In this document: positions 35,214 through 43,108 of the stretch, piece after piece | Numbering within the stretch: the first letter of the stretch is position 1 | Layout of the letters: each line of letters opens with the position of its first letter | Assembly (NCBI GenBank): GCA_028680705.1 | Contig: JAQUJY010000015.1 | Coordinates: 1-43,927 of the forward strand | DNA: 43,927 bases | Reading direction: 5' to 3' | Source of the DNA: Bacteroidales bacterium | Lineage (GTDB): Bacteria > Bacteroidota > Bacteroidia > Bacteroidales > Tenuifilaceae | Position numbers and translations under genes: made by a program | The notes under the pieces: model-generated | Databases searched by the model: none | What the model was told of the DNA's origin: nothing | The model's input: only the letters and a program-made list of their open reading frames with translations

Positions 35214-37331
35214 ATGAATAGGAAATTGTTTACATCTTTGGCAATGGCTGGGCTTTTTGCTCTATTAGTGTCGAGTTGCACAACCAAAACCAAGCCACCC
35301 GTTGCCACCAAAGACCCACACCAAATGGTAATGCATGGCGATACTCGCATTGACCCTTACTACTGGATGAATGAACGTGACACCGAGGAGGTGTTAGCCT
35401 TTCTGAATGCTGAAAACGATTATACTGAGGCAGTAATGAAATCAACAGAAAAACTTCAGGATAAACTTTTTGAGGAGATTAAGGGCAGGATAAAAGAGCA
35501 GGACGAATCGGTTCCGTATTTTGAGAATGGATACTACTATTACACCCGTTTTGATGAAGGGAAAGAATACCCAATATATTGCCGGAAGCTAAGTAGTTTG
35601 AATGCAGATGAGGAGGTTATGCTTGATGTAAATGAGTTGGCAAAAAATCATTCATACTTTTCGGCAGTGGGCTTAAGTGTTTCGCCCAATAACCAAATTC
35701 TATCCTATGGAGTTGATACGGTTAGCCGTAGGCAGTACACCATTTATTTTAAAGATTTATCAACGGGAGAGATGCTCGACAGTAAAATATTGAACACATC
35801 AGGATCGGTGGCCTGGGCCAATGACAATAAGACCATTTTTTACTCGGTTAAGGATGAGATGCTGAGACCCGATAAAATTTTTAGGCACTCCTTGGATAAT
35901 AAGGGTGCTGGTAAAGATGAACTAGTTTACGAGGAAAATGATGAGACATTCTACTCTTTTGTTTACAACTCAAAATCTAAAAAGTATATTTTCTTTGGTT
36001 CAGCTAGTACGCTTAGTACTGAGTTCAGTTACCTTGATGCAGATAATCCTTATGGCAAGATTAAGGTGATACAGCCAAGAGAGCGTGGGCTTGAATATAT
36101 GCTTACCCATTACGGCGATAAGTTTTATATAGTAACAAACCTAGATGCAGAAAACTTCAGGTTGATGGAGACTTCTGTGAACAGAACCGATAAAAGTAAT
36201 TGGATGGAGGTGATACCTCACCGTAAGGATGTTTTACTGTCGGGTATAGAGATTTTTGGTAACTATCTTGTTGTTGATGAGCGTAAAGATGCACTTAATC
36301 AGCTTAGAATCATCAACCAGAGTACCAAAGAAGAACACTACCTCGATTTTGGGGAAGAGGTTTACTCAGTTTGGATATCCGTAAATCCCGAGTACGATAC
36401 TGAATTGCTTAGATATGGATACGCATCGCTTACAACGCCATCGTCAACCTACGACTATAATATGAGTACTCGCAGTAAAGAGTTGCTCAAGCAAACCGAA
36501 GTTTTAGGTGGGTTTTTGTCCGACAATTATGAGTCTAAACGTTTGTGGGTAACTGCTAGGGATGGAGTTAAAGTTCCCATGTCGATAGTTTACCGTAAAG
36601 GCACAGAGTTTAGCGGGAATAACCCAACTCTTATTTACGCATACGGATCGTATGGCGCATCAATGGATCCATACTTTAGTTCGGCAAGGCTTAGCCTGCT
36701 CGACAGGGGATTTGTTTATGTTCTTGCCCATATTCGTGGCGGGCAGGAGTTAGGCCGCCAATGGTACGATAACGGTAAGTTGCTTAACAAGATGAATACC
36801 TTTACCGACTTTATCGATTGCTCGCAATTTCTTATTGATGAGAATATTACTAGTCCCGATAAACTATTCGCCATGGGCGGAAGTGCAGGAGGTCTGCTTG
36901 TGGGCGCAGTTGCCAACATGGGACCAAGCCTTTACAAGGGTATCATTGCACAAGTGCCATTTGTTGATGTGGTAACTACTATGCTCGATACATCAATACC
37001 TTTAACCACAGGCGAGTATGATGAGTGGGGGAATCCTAATATTCCTGAGTACTATTTCTACATGAAATCGTATTCGCCATACGATCAGGTTAGCGCTCAG
37101 GCTTACCCAAATATGCTGGTTACCACTGGTTATCACGATTCGCAGGTGCAGTATTTTGAGCCTGCAAAATGGGTTGCTAAGCTTAGGGAGATGAAGACCG
37201 ACGATAATCTATTGCTTCTAAAAACAGATATGGAGGCGGGGCACGGAGGTGCATCGGGTCGTTTTAAAGCTCTTCACGAGGTGGCTTTTGAGTATGCCTT
37301 TATGCTCAAACTTTTAGATATTAAGAAGTAG
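35214..37331 (+). CDS. ptrB: S9A family oligopeptidase B-like lipoprotein peptidase
   Basis: 705 aa. The signal peptide ends in a lipobox with cysteine at 22 (VSSC), unlike cytoplasmic E. coli oligopeptidase B. The beta-propeller spans about 70-430, and the catalytic domain carries Ser557 in GGSAGGLLVGA, Asp642 in TGYHDSQVQYFEP and His677 in AGHGGASGRF. The DPYYWMNERDTEEVLAFL start is the family signature. Oligopeptidase B cuts after Lys/Arg in short peptides; specificity here is by family only. It has its own promoter and a strong terminator. Confidence 0.93.
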   Translation: MNRKLFTSLAMAGLFALLVSSCTTKTKPPVATKDPHQMVMHGDTRIDPYYWMNERDTEEVLAFLNAENDYTEAVMKSTEKLQDKLFEEIKGRIKEQDESVPYFENGYYYYTRFDEGKEYPIYCRKLSSLNADEEVMLDVNELAKNHSYFSAVGLSVSPNNQILSYGVDTVSRRQYTIYFKDLSTGEMLDSKILNTSGSVAWANDNKTIFYSVKDEMLRPDKIFRHSLDNKGAGKDELVYEENDETFYSFVYNSKSKKYIFFGSASTLSTEFSYLDADNPYGKIKVIQPRERGLEYMLTHYGDKFYIVTNLDAENFRLMETSVNRTDKSNWMEVIPHRKDVLLSGIEIFGNYLVVDERKDALNQLRIINQSTKEEHYLDFGEEVYSVWISVNPEYDTELLRYGYASLTTPSSTYDYNMSTRSKELLKQTEVLGGFLSDNYESKRLWVTARDGVKVPMSIVYRKGTEFSGNNPTLIYAYGSYGASMDPYFSSARLSLLDRGFVYVLAHIRGGQELGRQWYDNGKLLNKMNTFTDFIDCSQFLIDENITSPDKLFAMGGSAGGLLVGAVANMGPSLYKGIIAQVPFVDVVTTMLDTSIPLTTGEYDEWGNPNIPEYYFYMKSYSPYDQVSAQAYPNMLVTTGYHDSQVQYFEPAKWVAKLREMKTDDNLLLLKTDMEAGHGGASGRFKALHEVAFEYAFMLKLLDIKK

Positions 37332-37347
37332 TCTAACTCGTTTTATC

Positions 37348-37375
37348 ATAGGGCTGTTTGCAGCCCTATTTTTTT
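37348..37375 (+). terminator. Rho-independent terminator after the oligopeptidase gene
   Basis: ATAGGGCTG (37348-37356), loop TTTG, CAGCCCTAT (37361-37369) and a run of T: a textbook terminator 17 bases after the stop. Confidence 0.92.
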
Positions 37376-37555
37376 ATAGTAAACATAGGGGTTTAAATCA
37401 TCTGGGAGAGGACGGTAACTGGTTTACACATTCTCAAGAAATCATTAAATCTCTGTCTCACAAAGCTAATCTGTTAAATAGAAATTTATTTAATAGCTTT
37501 TAAATAAGTTTTAAGATGATTTTCTTAAACCACAGAGTGAGAATGTTAGCGAATG

Positions 37556-38836
37556 CTAAAAACTATATCCAACCCCAACCTTTACCGATGATGCAAACGG
37601 ATGGGTCATTGAGTTGTTGTGGTTTAGGGGGTTAAAGTATAATTGAATGTTGGGCTCAACAATTAGGTCAACCTGACGTGTTAGGGGAATCGAAACACTA
37701 ATAGCAGCAATTGCCGACGCGTTATACTTTTTAATCTCTTCTGTTTTCCCAGTATAATGGCCACGAGTACCGTATAGTTCAAACTTGTTATTCACCAGAA
37801 TTCCAGCAGCACAGCCTAGCTTAAATTCAATATCAAAAATTCCTGCACTCACGTTAGATGAAACAATAAAAGGAATTTGCATGTAATAAAATCTTTGCTG
37901 AATGTTAACCGTATTTTCCAAAGATGAATGGGGAAGAGGTTCGGATATATTGGATTGGTTAGAGAGATTCGATATTGTGGTAGAACTATTGTCAGGGTAA
38001 ATAATACTGTTTGAGGTATTTGCGTGTAAGTTGCTCATGTCAACATCGCTACTCTGGTTTTTTAAAAGTATCAGATTGTTAATATCTTGGCCTGTTGGGC
38101 TTATTGAGACACCAGAGTATATAGAGAAAGTCTCACCTATTTTTCTCCTAAATAGAAGGTCACCGCCAATCATCCAGTCTCCTGTCTCATTAGGGTTCTG
38201 TTGGCTGTTAAACGCTCTATATGAATTGTGCGAGAGTGCTGGGTTCAGATAACCGATTAGACTCCACGGGTTTTTGCCTGTCTTTTTTTTCGTACTAGTT
38301 ATCGTTACGCTCCCTTTATTGATGTTGTTTATATTACCACTTTGTGCTAATAATTGCATTGCTTTTTTGTCGGCATCTTTATCCTCGGTATTTAAGGGTA
38401 CTGATTCTTCAACTATTTCAGACTCTTCTTCTATAAAAGGAGCAAGGCTTTCACTGTTAACCGCGTTGCTGGTTTGTAGTACTAGTGAAATTTTATCTTT
38501 AGAGTTCGATTTTGTAGCATAAGCAATACTCGAAGCCGTTATTGTGGGTAGCACTTTTGTTTTCTCGAAAGAATGGGTAATCTTATGGCTAAATTCTGAG
38601 GGGAGAATTTTAGAAGAGGTTATGATAAGTGTTGGAACGCCGATGCTTATTAGTATAAGGATACATGCTGCAATTGAAAAAGTTTTAATAATACGCAACC
38701 TTTTTTGGCTATCTAGCTTGTCCAATTCTTTGCTTATCCCTTCCCATGCATCAGGTATTGGGCAAGTGCTAATGGCAGATAGCTTTGCTATATACTCCTC
38801 AAACGGTCCTGGTTTATAAAAGTGCATAATGCTCAT
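37556..38836 (-). CDS. Membrane protein with anti-sigma-like N-terminus and barrel-like C-terminus
   Basis: 426 aa. The first ~45 residues contain IPDAWEGISKELD, the W-x-x-I-x-x-x-L-D pattern found in anti-sigma-type proteins of Bacteroidota. A single membrane helix (about 50-75) and a low-complexity linker follow. The last ~230 residues have many short beta strands ending in aromatic residues (SVKVGVGYSF at the very end), resembling an outer-membrane or PorT-like barrel. The gene overlaps the end of the sigma-factor gene. ATG at 38836 is used; ATG 38827 or TTG 38845 are alternatives. A role in controlling the sigma factor is inferred from arrangement. Confidence 0.7.
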   Translation of the reverse strand: MSIMHFYKPGPFEEYIAKLSAISTCPIPDAWEGISKELDKLDSQKRLRIIKTFSIAACILILISIGVPTLIITSSKILPSEFSHKITHSFEKTKVLPTITASSIAYATKSNSKDKISLVLQTSNAVNSESLAPFIEEESEIVEESVPLNTEDKDADKKAMQLLAQSGNINNINKGSVTITSTKKKTGKNPWSLIGYLNPALSHNSYRAFNSQQNPNETGDWMIGGDLLFRRKIGETFSIYSGVSISPTGQDINNLILLKNQSSDVDMSNLHANTSNSIIYPDNSSTTISNLSNQSNISEPLPHSSLENTVNIQQRFYYMQIPFIVSSNVSAGIFDIEFKLGCAAGILVNNKFELYGTRGHYTGKTEEIKKYNASAIAAISVSIPLTRQVDLIVEPNIQLYFNPLNHNNSMTHPFASSVKVGVGYSF

Positions 38837-39359
38837 ACTTTTCAATCTGGCTCACTTTTTCCCTTAAAATTGCCCTTGCTCTACTGTAGTTCGACTTACT
38901 TGTTGATTCAGAAATCTCTAATAGCTCTGCAATTTCTTTGTGCGAATAGCCCTCGATGGCGTATAGGTTGAATACAATTCTATACTGCTTTGGGAGGGTT
39001 GAAACTATTTTCAATAGAAATTGATAATCAGTTTGAATAAAACTATGTTCAAAATGAGAATTGTAGGCGCTAGTTAGGTTAATTTCAACATGCTCCTTTT
39101 TCTTCCTATGATACTCAAGTGCTGTGTTAACCATAATTTTCCGAATCCAACCCTCTAAAGAACCCTCTGACCTATAAGAACGAATTTTCTGAAAAACTTT
39201 TATAAAACCATCATGTAGAATATCACGGGCAATCTCAGCATTTGGATAGTAGCGTAAGCATACGCCATACATCTTAGATGAAAAAACTTTGTAAAGCATT
39301 TGCTGCGCTTTACGGTCGTTTTTCTTACACCTTTCTATTATGTTCTTGCTTATATCCAA
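38814..39359 (-). CDS. ECF-family RNA polymerase sigma factor
   Basis: 181 aa sigma-70 family protein with region 2 (about 22-90: ILHDGFIKVFQKI, then SLEGWIRKIMVNTALEYHRK) and region 4 (about 118-170: LPKQYRIVFNLYAIEGYSHKEIAELLEISESTSKSNYSRAR). No other domains, so ECF type. The start is a TTG at 39359; no in-frame ATG gives a complete region 2, and a -7 element lies 27-34 bases upstream. The gene overlaps its downstream partner, suggesting coupled translation. Confidence 0.94.
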   Translation of the reverse strand: MDISKNIIERCKKNDRKAQQMLYKVFSSKMYGVCLRYYPNAEIARDILHDGFIKVFQKIRSYRSEGSLEGWIRKIMVNTALEYHRKKKEHVEINLTSAYNSHFEHSFIQTDYQFLLKIVSTLPKQYRIVFNLYAIEGYSHKEIAELLEISESTSKSNYSRARAILREKVSQIEKYEHYALL

Positions 39360-39385
39360 GTGAATACCTGTTTGCTATGCACAAA

Positions 39386-39393
39386 CAAATATA
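39386..39393 (-). promoter_or_regulatory. Putative -7 element of the sigma factor operon
   Basis: The minus strand reads TATATTTG, an exact TAnnTTTG match, with a leader of about 20 bases to the TTG start. The -33 region does not show TTG, so this could be a chance match or an ECF-type or activated promoter. Confidence 0.4.
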
Positions 39394-39782
39394 GCACCAT
39401 TTTGCTTACATAATAACTAGATGTTGAAAAAAGTTAAAGGGTTGCGTTGTTTTTACAAATTGTTAAAAGCCAGGCAATGGTATTTATGGGCCTTAGAAAC
39501 AGAGGTCACAGAATAAAGTGTGATAAACAATTGTTTTTAATTCTTTTTTACATTAAATTCGTGTTAACCGTTTGTGAATGTTAGCCTGAAAAGGTTTTAA
39601 GTAGAATGAAATATTCGTGTAAGGTAGTTTACATAAGCAAACTGCTAAGGGATGGTTATCAGAGATTAACACGGATGTATAAAATATGGATGGTTGCCTT
39701 CGGCAAGTTCTTATGGGGGCTTTCATTTGTCCAAAATATATTATAACTTACTTGTTATAACTATAACAAACAATTTATAGAT
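39394..39782. other. Intergenic interval of about 390 bases before the right-hand region
   Basis: No gene visible. It contains a short hairpin TTGCC-TTC-GGCAA (39694-39706) and the inverted repeat described at 39741-39760. The sequence is A/T rich with no clear promoter consensus. Confidence 0.5.
39741..39760. repeat. Inverted repeat TTATAAC-N6-GTTATAA upstream of the secreted protein gene
   Basis: A perfect 7-bp inverted repeat spaced by 6 bases ends 22 bases before the ATG at 39783; a further CTATAAC follows at once. Position and symmetry suit an operator, but A/T-rich DNA makes such repeats by chance. Confidence 0.35.
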
Positions 39783-40895
39783 ATGAAAAAGGAATTAATA
39801 CTAATTGTGTTAGTTGCATTTGCAAGCATAGCGCAATCGCAAGATTTTAATCCCATAAGCAAAAATCGAACCTCGATGTACAAGTGTGATAATGACACGC
39901 ATATGTTGCCCATTAGAGTCGATTCGATTACCGTTGAGGGAAATGATACAACCTACCACTTCTACAAAACATGGGATTATCAGAAGGCAACAGGATATAA
40001 ATCTCAGGATGATGAATGTGTAACCCCAGATGGTCCTTCGTGGATTGGAACCCAAGCCATTCATAAGGAAGATGGTAGTTTCCTGTTTATGAACTACGAG
40101 AAGGATACGCTAACCCTTAGACCATTTGCTGATATTGATTCGACATGGGTGTTTTACACCTTTAGCAACGGCGATAAGCTGTGGGCAACTGTTGAATCTG
40201 TTGATAATGATGAAGTACTAGGTGTTAATAGCTTGCTAAAGCATATTTCGTTTAAGCGGAAAAATTCTCAGGGAGAGGTGCACCCCAATTTTCCAACCAA
40301 TCTTAATGTGGTTATTAGCGATTCTCTGGGTTTTATTTGTTTGTTTCCCTTTCGTAGCCTTTTTGATATAGATGATTATTTAGATGCGCTTTGGGGTAAT
40401 TATGATATTCCTTTCGATAATTATTCGCTAATTGGTTTAACAAATCCAGGCGTGGGTCGCACGCTTATTTCTAATGTTTCAATCTACGATTTTGATATTG
40501 GGGATGAATTCCATTACTCGTCTCATTCTTCATCAGGTTGGGGGTCTGATGATTTTTTTAGCGAAAACACAAAAAGAATTTCCATTGTAACCAATAAAAC
40601 GTATTCTAGCAATAACGATTCTATATACTATACTTGGGACAATATAAGAAGGTATCAGGGTTCAGATTCGGGAATTACCTATAGTGAATATACCTCCACA
40701 ACTAAAGTCTGTATAGCCGACACAAGTTTTTTCTTCCCTGAAATAGCAATTATTGATGAAACAGATGAGCCCCATTATGTTCAAAAAACGCATTCGTATT
40801 ATGAGATGAATGGATTTTTCACAGGTATAACAGGAATTGGTAATGTACTTCTAAATATTTACGATTATGATAAGACAGTTGATTTATTTAATTAA
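39783..40895 (+). CDS. Secreted protein of unknown function, possibly 3'-truncated
   Basis: 370 aa with a clear signal peptide (about 1-19, ends SIAQSQ). The body is beta-rich, rich in Asp, Tyr, Ser and Asn, and resembles Bacteroidota surface proteins that usually end in a T9SS sorting domain. No such ending is present: the frame stops at DYDKTVDLFN, inside a 29-base overlap with the next gene, just where base composition falls. Either the protein lacks a sorting domain, or its 3' end was replaced by the neighbouring segment. No enzymatic motif recognised. Confidence 0.65.
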   Translation: MKKELILIVLVAFASIAQSQDFNPISKNRTSMYKCDNDTHMLPIRVDSITVEGNDTTYHFYKTWDYQKATGYKSQDDECVTPDGPSWIGTQAIHKEDGSFLFMNYEKDTLTLRPFADIDSTWVFYTFSNGDKLWATVESVDNDEVLGVNSLLKHISFKRKNSQGEVHPNFPTNLNVVISDSLGFICLFPFRSLFDIDDYLDALWGNYDIPFDNYSLIGLTNPGVGRTLISNVSIYDFDIGDEFHYSSHSSSGWGSDDFFSENTKRISIVTNKTYSSNNDSIYYTWDNIRRYQGSDSGITYSEYTSTTKVCIADTSFFFPEIAIIDETDEPHYVQKTHSYYEMNGFFTGITGIGNVLLNIYDYDKTVDLFN

Positions 40896-42024
40896 CATTA
40901 TTTTTTTACCACTCATTGGTCAATCACAGATAATACCAGAAATAACAGCAAGGGTTGACACTACAGAAACCTCTGTAAAGGAAGTCTATACTTGTTTTAA
41001 AGGCTACATCAATTCTAAACCTGATTCTTTGTATGAAAATCCATTTTGGAATAAAAATGAATCATACACACTTGTAGAAAATGGTATGAATTGTAACCGT
41101 TCCGTTTGGACAATGTTTAGGGGATTTAATAATTCAACTGATTTCTATGATGTATATCATCCTAAAATTTTATCCATTGAACGAATAGAGATAAATCGTT
41201 TTTTATTACGAGTCATTTATAATAATTGTACTGAAGGATATGAAAAACATAATCCAGTGTATATTACCCGATTATACGCTGTTAAAAATAAGGATGGAGA
41301 GTTTAAGTTAGAGAATACTCTGGAATATGATACACGTAATTGGAGAAAAATAAGGTATAAATTTATTACTTATTTTGTTTCTCCAACTTCACATTTTGAT
41401 AAACAAAAAGCGAGAGAAGGAATTAAGTTTTGCCAAAAAGCCGCCAAAAAGTTCAACATAAAAAAAATCCAACCATTTATATTTTATATAACTAATGATT
41501 CGGAAGAAATGGGGCGACTTTTTAATTTTGAATATTGGCTTTCTTATTCAACTGGTATTACTAATGTTCCGACCCGAGAAATTTTCTCAGCTTTTGGTGT
41601 TGCCAGTTATCCGCACGAATTTGTACACATGATTCTTTCACCACTAATAACGAATTATGAAAATACTAATATGCTTATAAATGAAGGCGTGGCAACATGG
41701 TGTGCAGGACCGACACTAGATGAAACATATGATTCAGCACTCGAGTCTTTTTCTAATGAAATTCGAGATAATGACACTCTCACTATTGATGATATTTTAA
41801 CTTCTAAATATAGAAATAAGTACGACAACAACCCTTTATATTTAATTGGCGCAGTTATTTGTAGTATGGTTTACGAGAAAAAAGGAATAGAGGATGTAAT
41901 AAAAATTTTAAACCTAACATTAAACGAATTAAGAAGAGAGTTACCGATTATAATGCAAAAAGAATCATGGAAACAGGTAAATTCGGAGATTTTCGAGTAT
42001 ATTAGAAATTATAATTCACATTAA
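40867..42024 (+). CDS. Exported zinc metallopeptidase-like protein (gluzincin, HExxH)
   Basis: 385 aa. Signal peptide about 1-20 (IIFLPLIGQSQ). The zinc site is H250-E-F-V-H254, with a downstream glutamate Glu273 in LINEGVATW, the arrangement of gluzincin (peptidase MA clan) enzymes. The rest matches no family I recognise, and the substrate is unknown. G+C is clearly lower than in genes further left (one sampled 60-base stretch near 41.05 kb is 30%). The ATG overlaps the preceding gene by 29 bases; the coding-like signal peptide begins at LIYLINII. It lies 4 bases before the C39 exporter gene, hinting at a joint unit. Confidence 0.7.
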   Translation: MIRQLIYLINIIFLPLIGQSQIIPEITARVDTTETSVKEVYTCFKGYINSKPDSLYENPFWNKNESYTLVENGMNCNRSVWTMFRGFNNSTDFYDVYHPKILSIERIEINRFLLRVIYNNCTEGYEKHNPVYITRLYAVKNKDGEFKLENTLEYDTRNWRKIRYKFITYFVSPTSHFDKQKAREGIKFCQKAAKKFNIKKIQPFIFYITNDSEEMGRLFNFEYWLSYSTGITNVPTREIFSAFGVASYPHEFVHMILSPLITNYENTNMLINEGVATWCAGPTLDETYDSALESFSNEIRDNDTLTIDDILTSKYRNKYDNNPLYLIGAVICSMVYEKKGIEDVIKILNLTLNELRRELPIIMQKESWKQVNSEIFEYIRNYNSH

Positions 42025-42028
42025 AAAC

Positions 42029-43108
42029 GTGCGTTTCCCCCATTTCCTCCAGCCTGACCAGATGCTCTGTGGTCCCACGTGCCTCCGCATGATTGCCAAG
42101 CACTATGGAAGAAGTATTTCATTAGAAAAACTACAAAAACTATCGGAAACCACACGTTCAGGAAGTAGTTTGCAAGGCATCGCAGATGCCGCCGAAAAAG
42201 TCGGATTTCGTACTCTTGGCGTAAAAATTGACTTCAATAAACTCAAAGAAGATGCACCACTTCCTTATATTGTGCACTGGAATCAGAACCATTTTGTAGT
42301 AGTGTATAAAATCAAAAAGGGTGTTGTATATGTAGCCGACCCAGGACATGGATTATTAAAATATACAATACAAGAATTTATATCCCATTGGATAGGAAAT
42401 AATGCGAACGAAACAACAGAAGAAGGAATTGCTTTATTGCTCGAGCCGACACCAAAATTAAAACAAGCAGAAGTAGACGATTTTGAAACTAAAAAAGGTT
42501 TTTCGTTTTTGTATCAATATCTGTTTCGCTACAAGAAATTTATCGTTCAATTGGCGTTGGGCTTATTGGTAGGTTCGCTCCTGCAATTGATTTTTCCCTT
42601 TTTAACGCAAAGCGTGGTTGATGTCGGAATCCAAAATTTAGACATACATTTTATTTACCTTGTTTTAATTGCTCAACTCTTACTATTTATGGGGCAAACA
42701 AGTGTGCAAATCATTCGAGGGTGGATATTGTTGCATTTAAGTACACGTATCAATATTTCGCTTATATCGGACTTTTTCATTAAGTTAATGAATTTACCGA
42801 TTGCCTTTTTCGATACAAAAATGACAGGCGATATTATGCAACGTATCAATGATCACCAACGAATTGAGCGTTTGCTTACTTCCACTACTTTAGACACGCT
42901 TTTTTCTCTGTTTAATTTAATTGTCTTTGGTGCTGTTTTAGCGTGGTACGACTTAAAAATATTCGCTATTTTCTTTGTTGGTAGTGCCATTTATGTTGTT
43001 TGGGTAATGCTGTTTTTAAAACGTCGTAAAGATTTGGATTATAAGCGTTTTGACCAGATGAGTAATGAACAAAGCAAAGTGATTGAACCATGGGCATCGG
43101 CAGTGTAG
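42029..43108 (+). CDS. C39-peptidase ABC exporter, truncated before the ATPase domain
   Basis: Intact relatives (about 730 aa) cut double-glycine leader peptides and export bacteriocins or similar cargo. The peptidase domain (about 1-145) has catalytic Cys14 (QMLCGPTCLRMIAKHYG), His88 (NQNHFVVVY) and Asp104 (VADPGHG). Transmembrane helices follow (about 165-345, with the MNLPIAFFDTKMTGDIMQRI segment). Authentic sequence ends at SKVIE (43087); the remaining codons are antisense of an unrelated gene, and the whole nucleotide-binding domain is missing. As it stands it cannot be a working transporter. The start is GTG at 42029; no ATG is available. Confidence 0.85.
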   Translation: MRFPHFLQPDQMLCGPTCLRMIAKHYGRSISLEKLQKLSETTRSGSSLQGIADAAEKVGFRTLGVKIDFNKLKEDAPLPYIVHWNQNHFVVVYKIKKGVVYVADPGHGLLKYTIQEFISHWIGNNANETTEEGIALLLEPTPKLKQAEVDDFETKKGFSFLYQYLFRYKKFIVQLALGLLVGSLLQLIFPFLTQSVVDVGIQNLDIHFIYLVLIAQLLLFMGQTSVQIIRGWILLHLSTRINISLISDFFIKLMNLPIAFFDTKMTGDIMQRINDHQRIERLLTSTTLDTLFSLFNLIVFGAVLAWYDLKIFAIFFVGSAIYVVWVMLFLKRRKDLDYKRFDQMSNEQSKVIEPWASAV

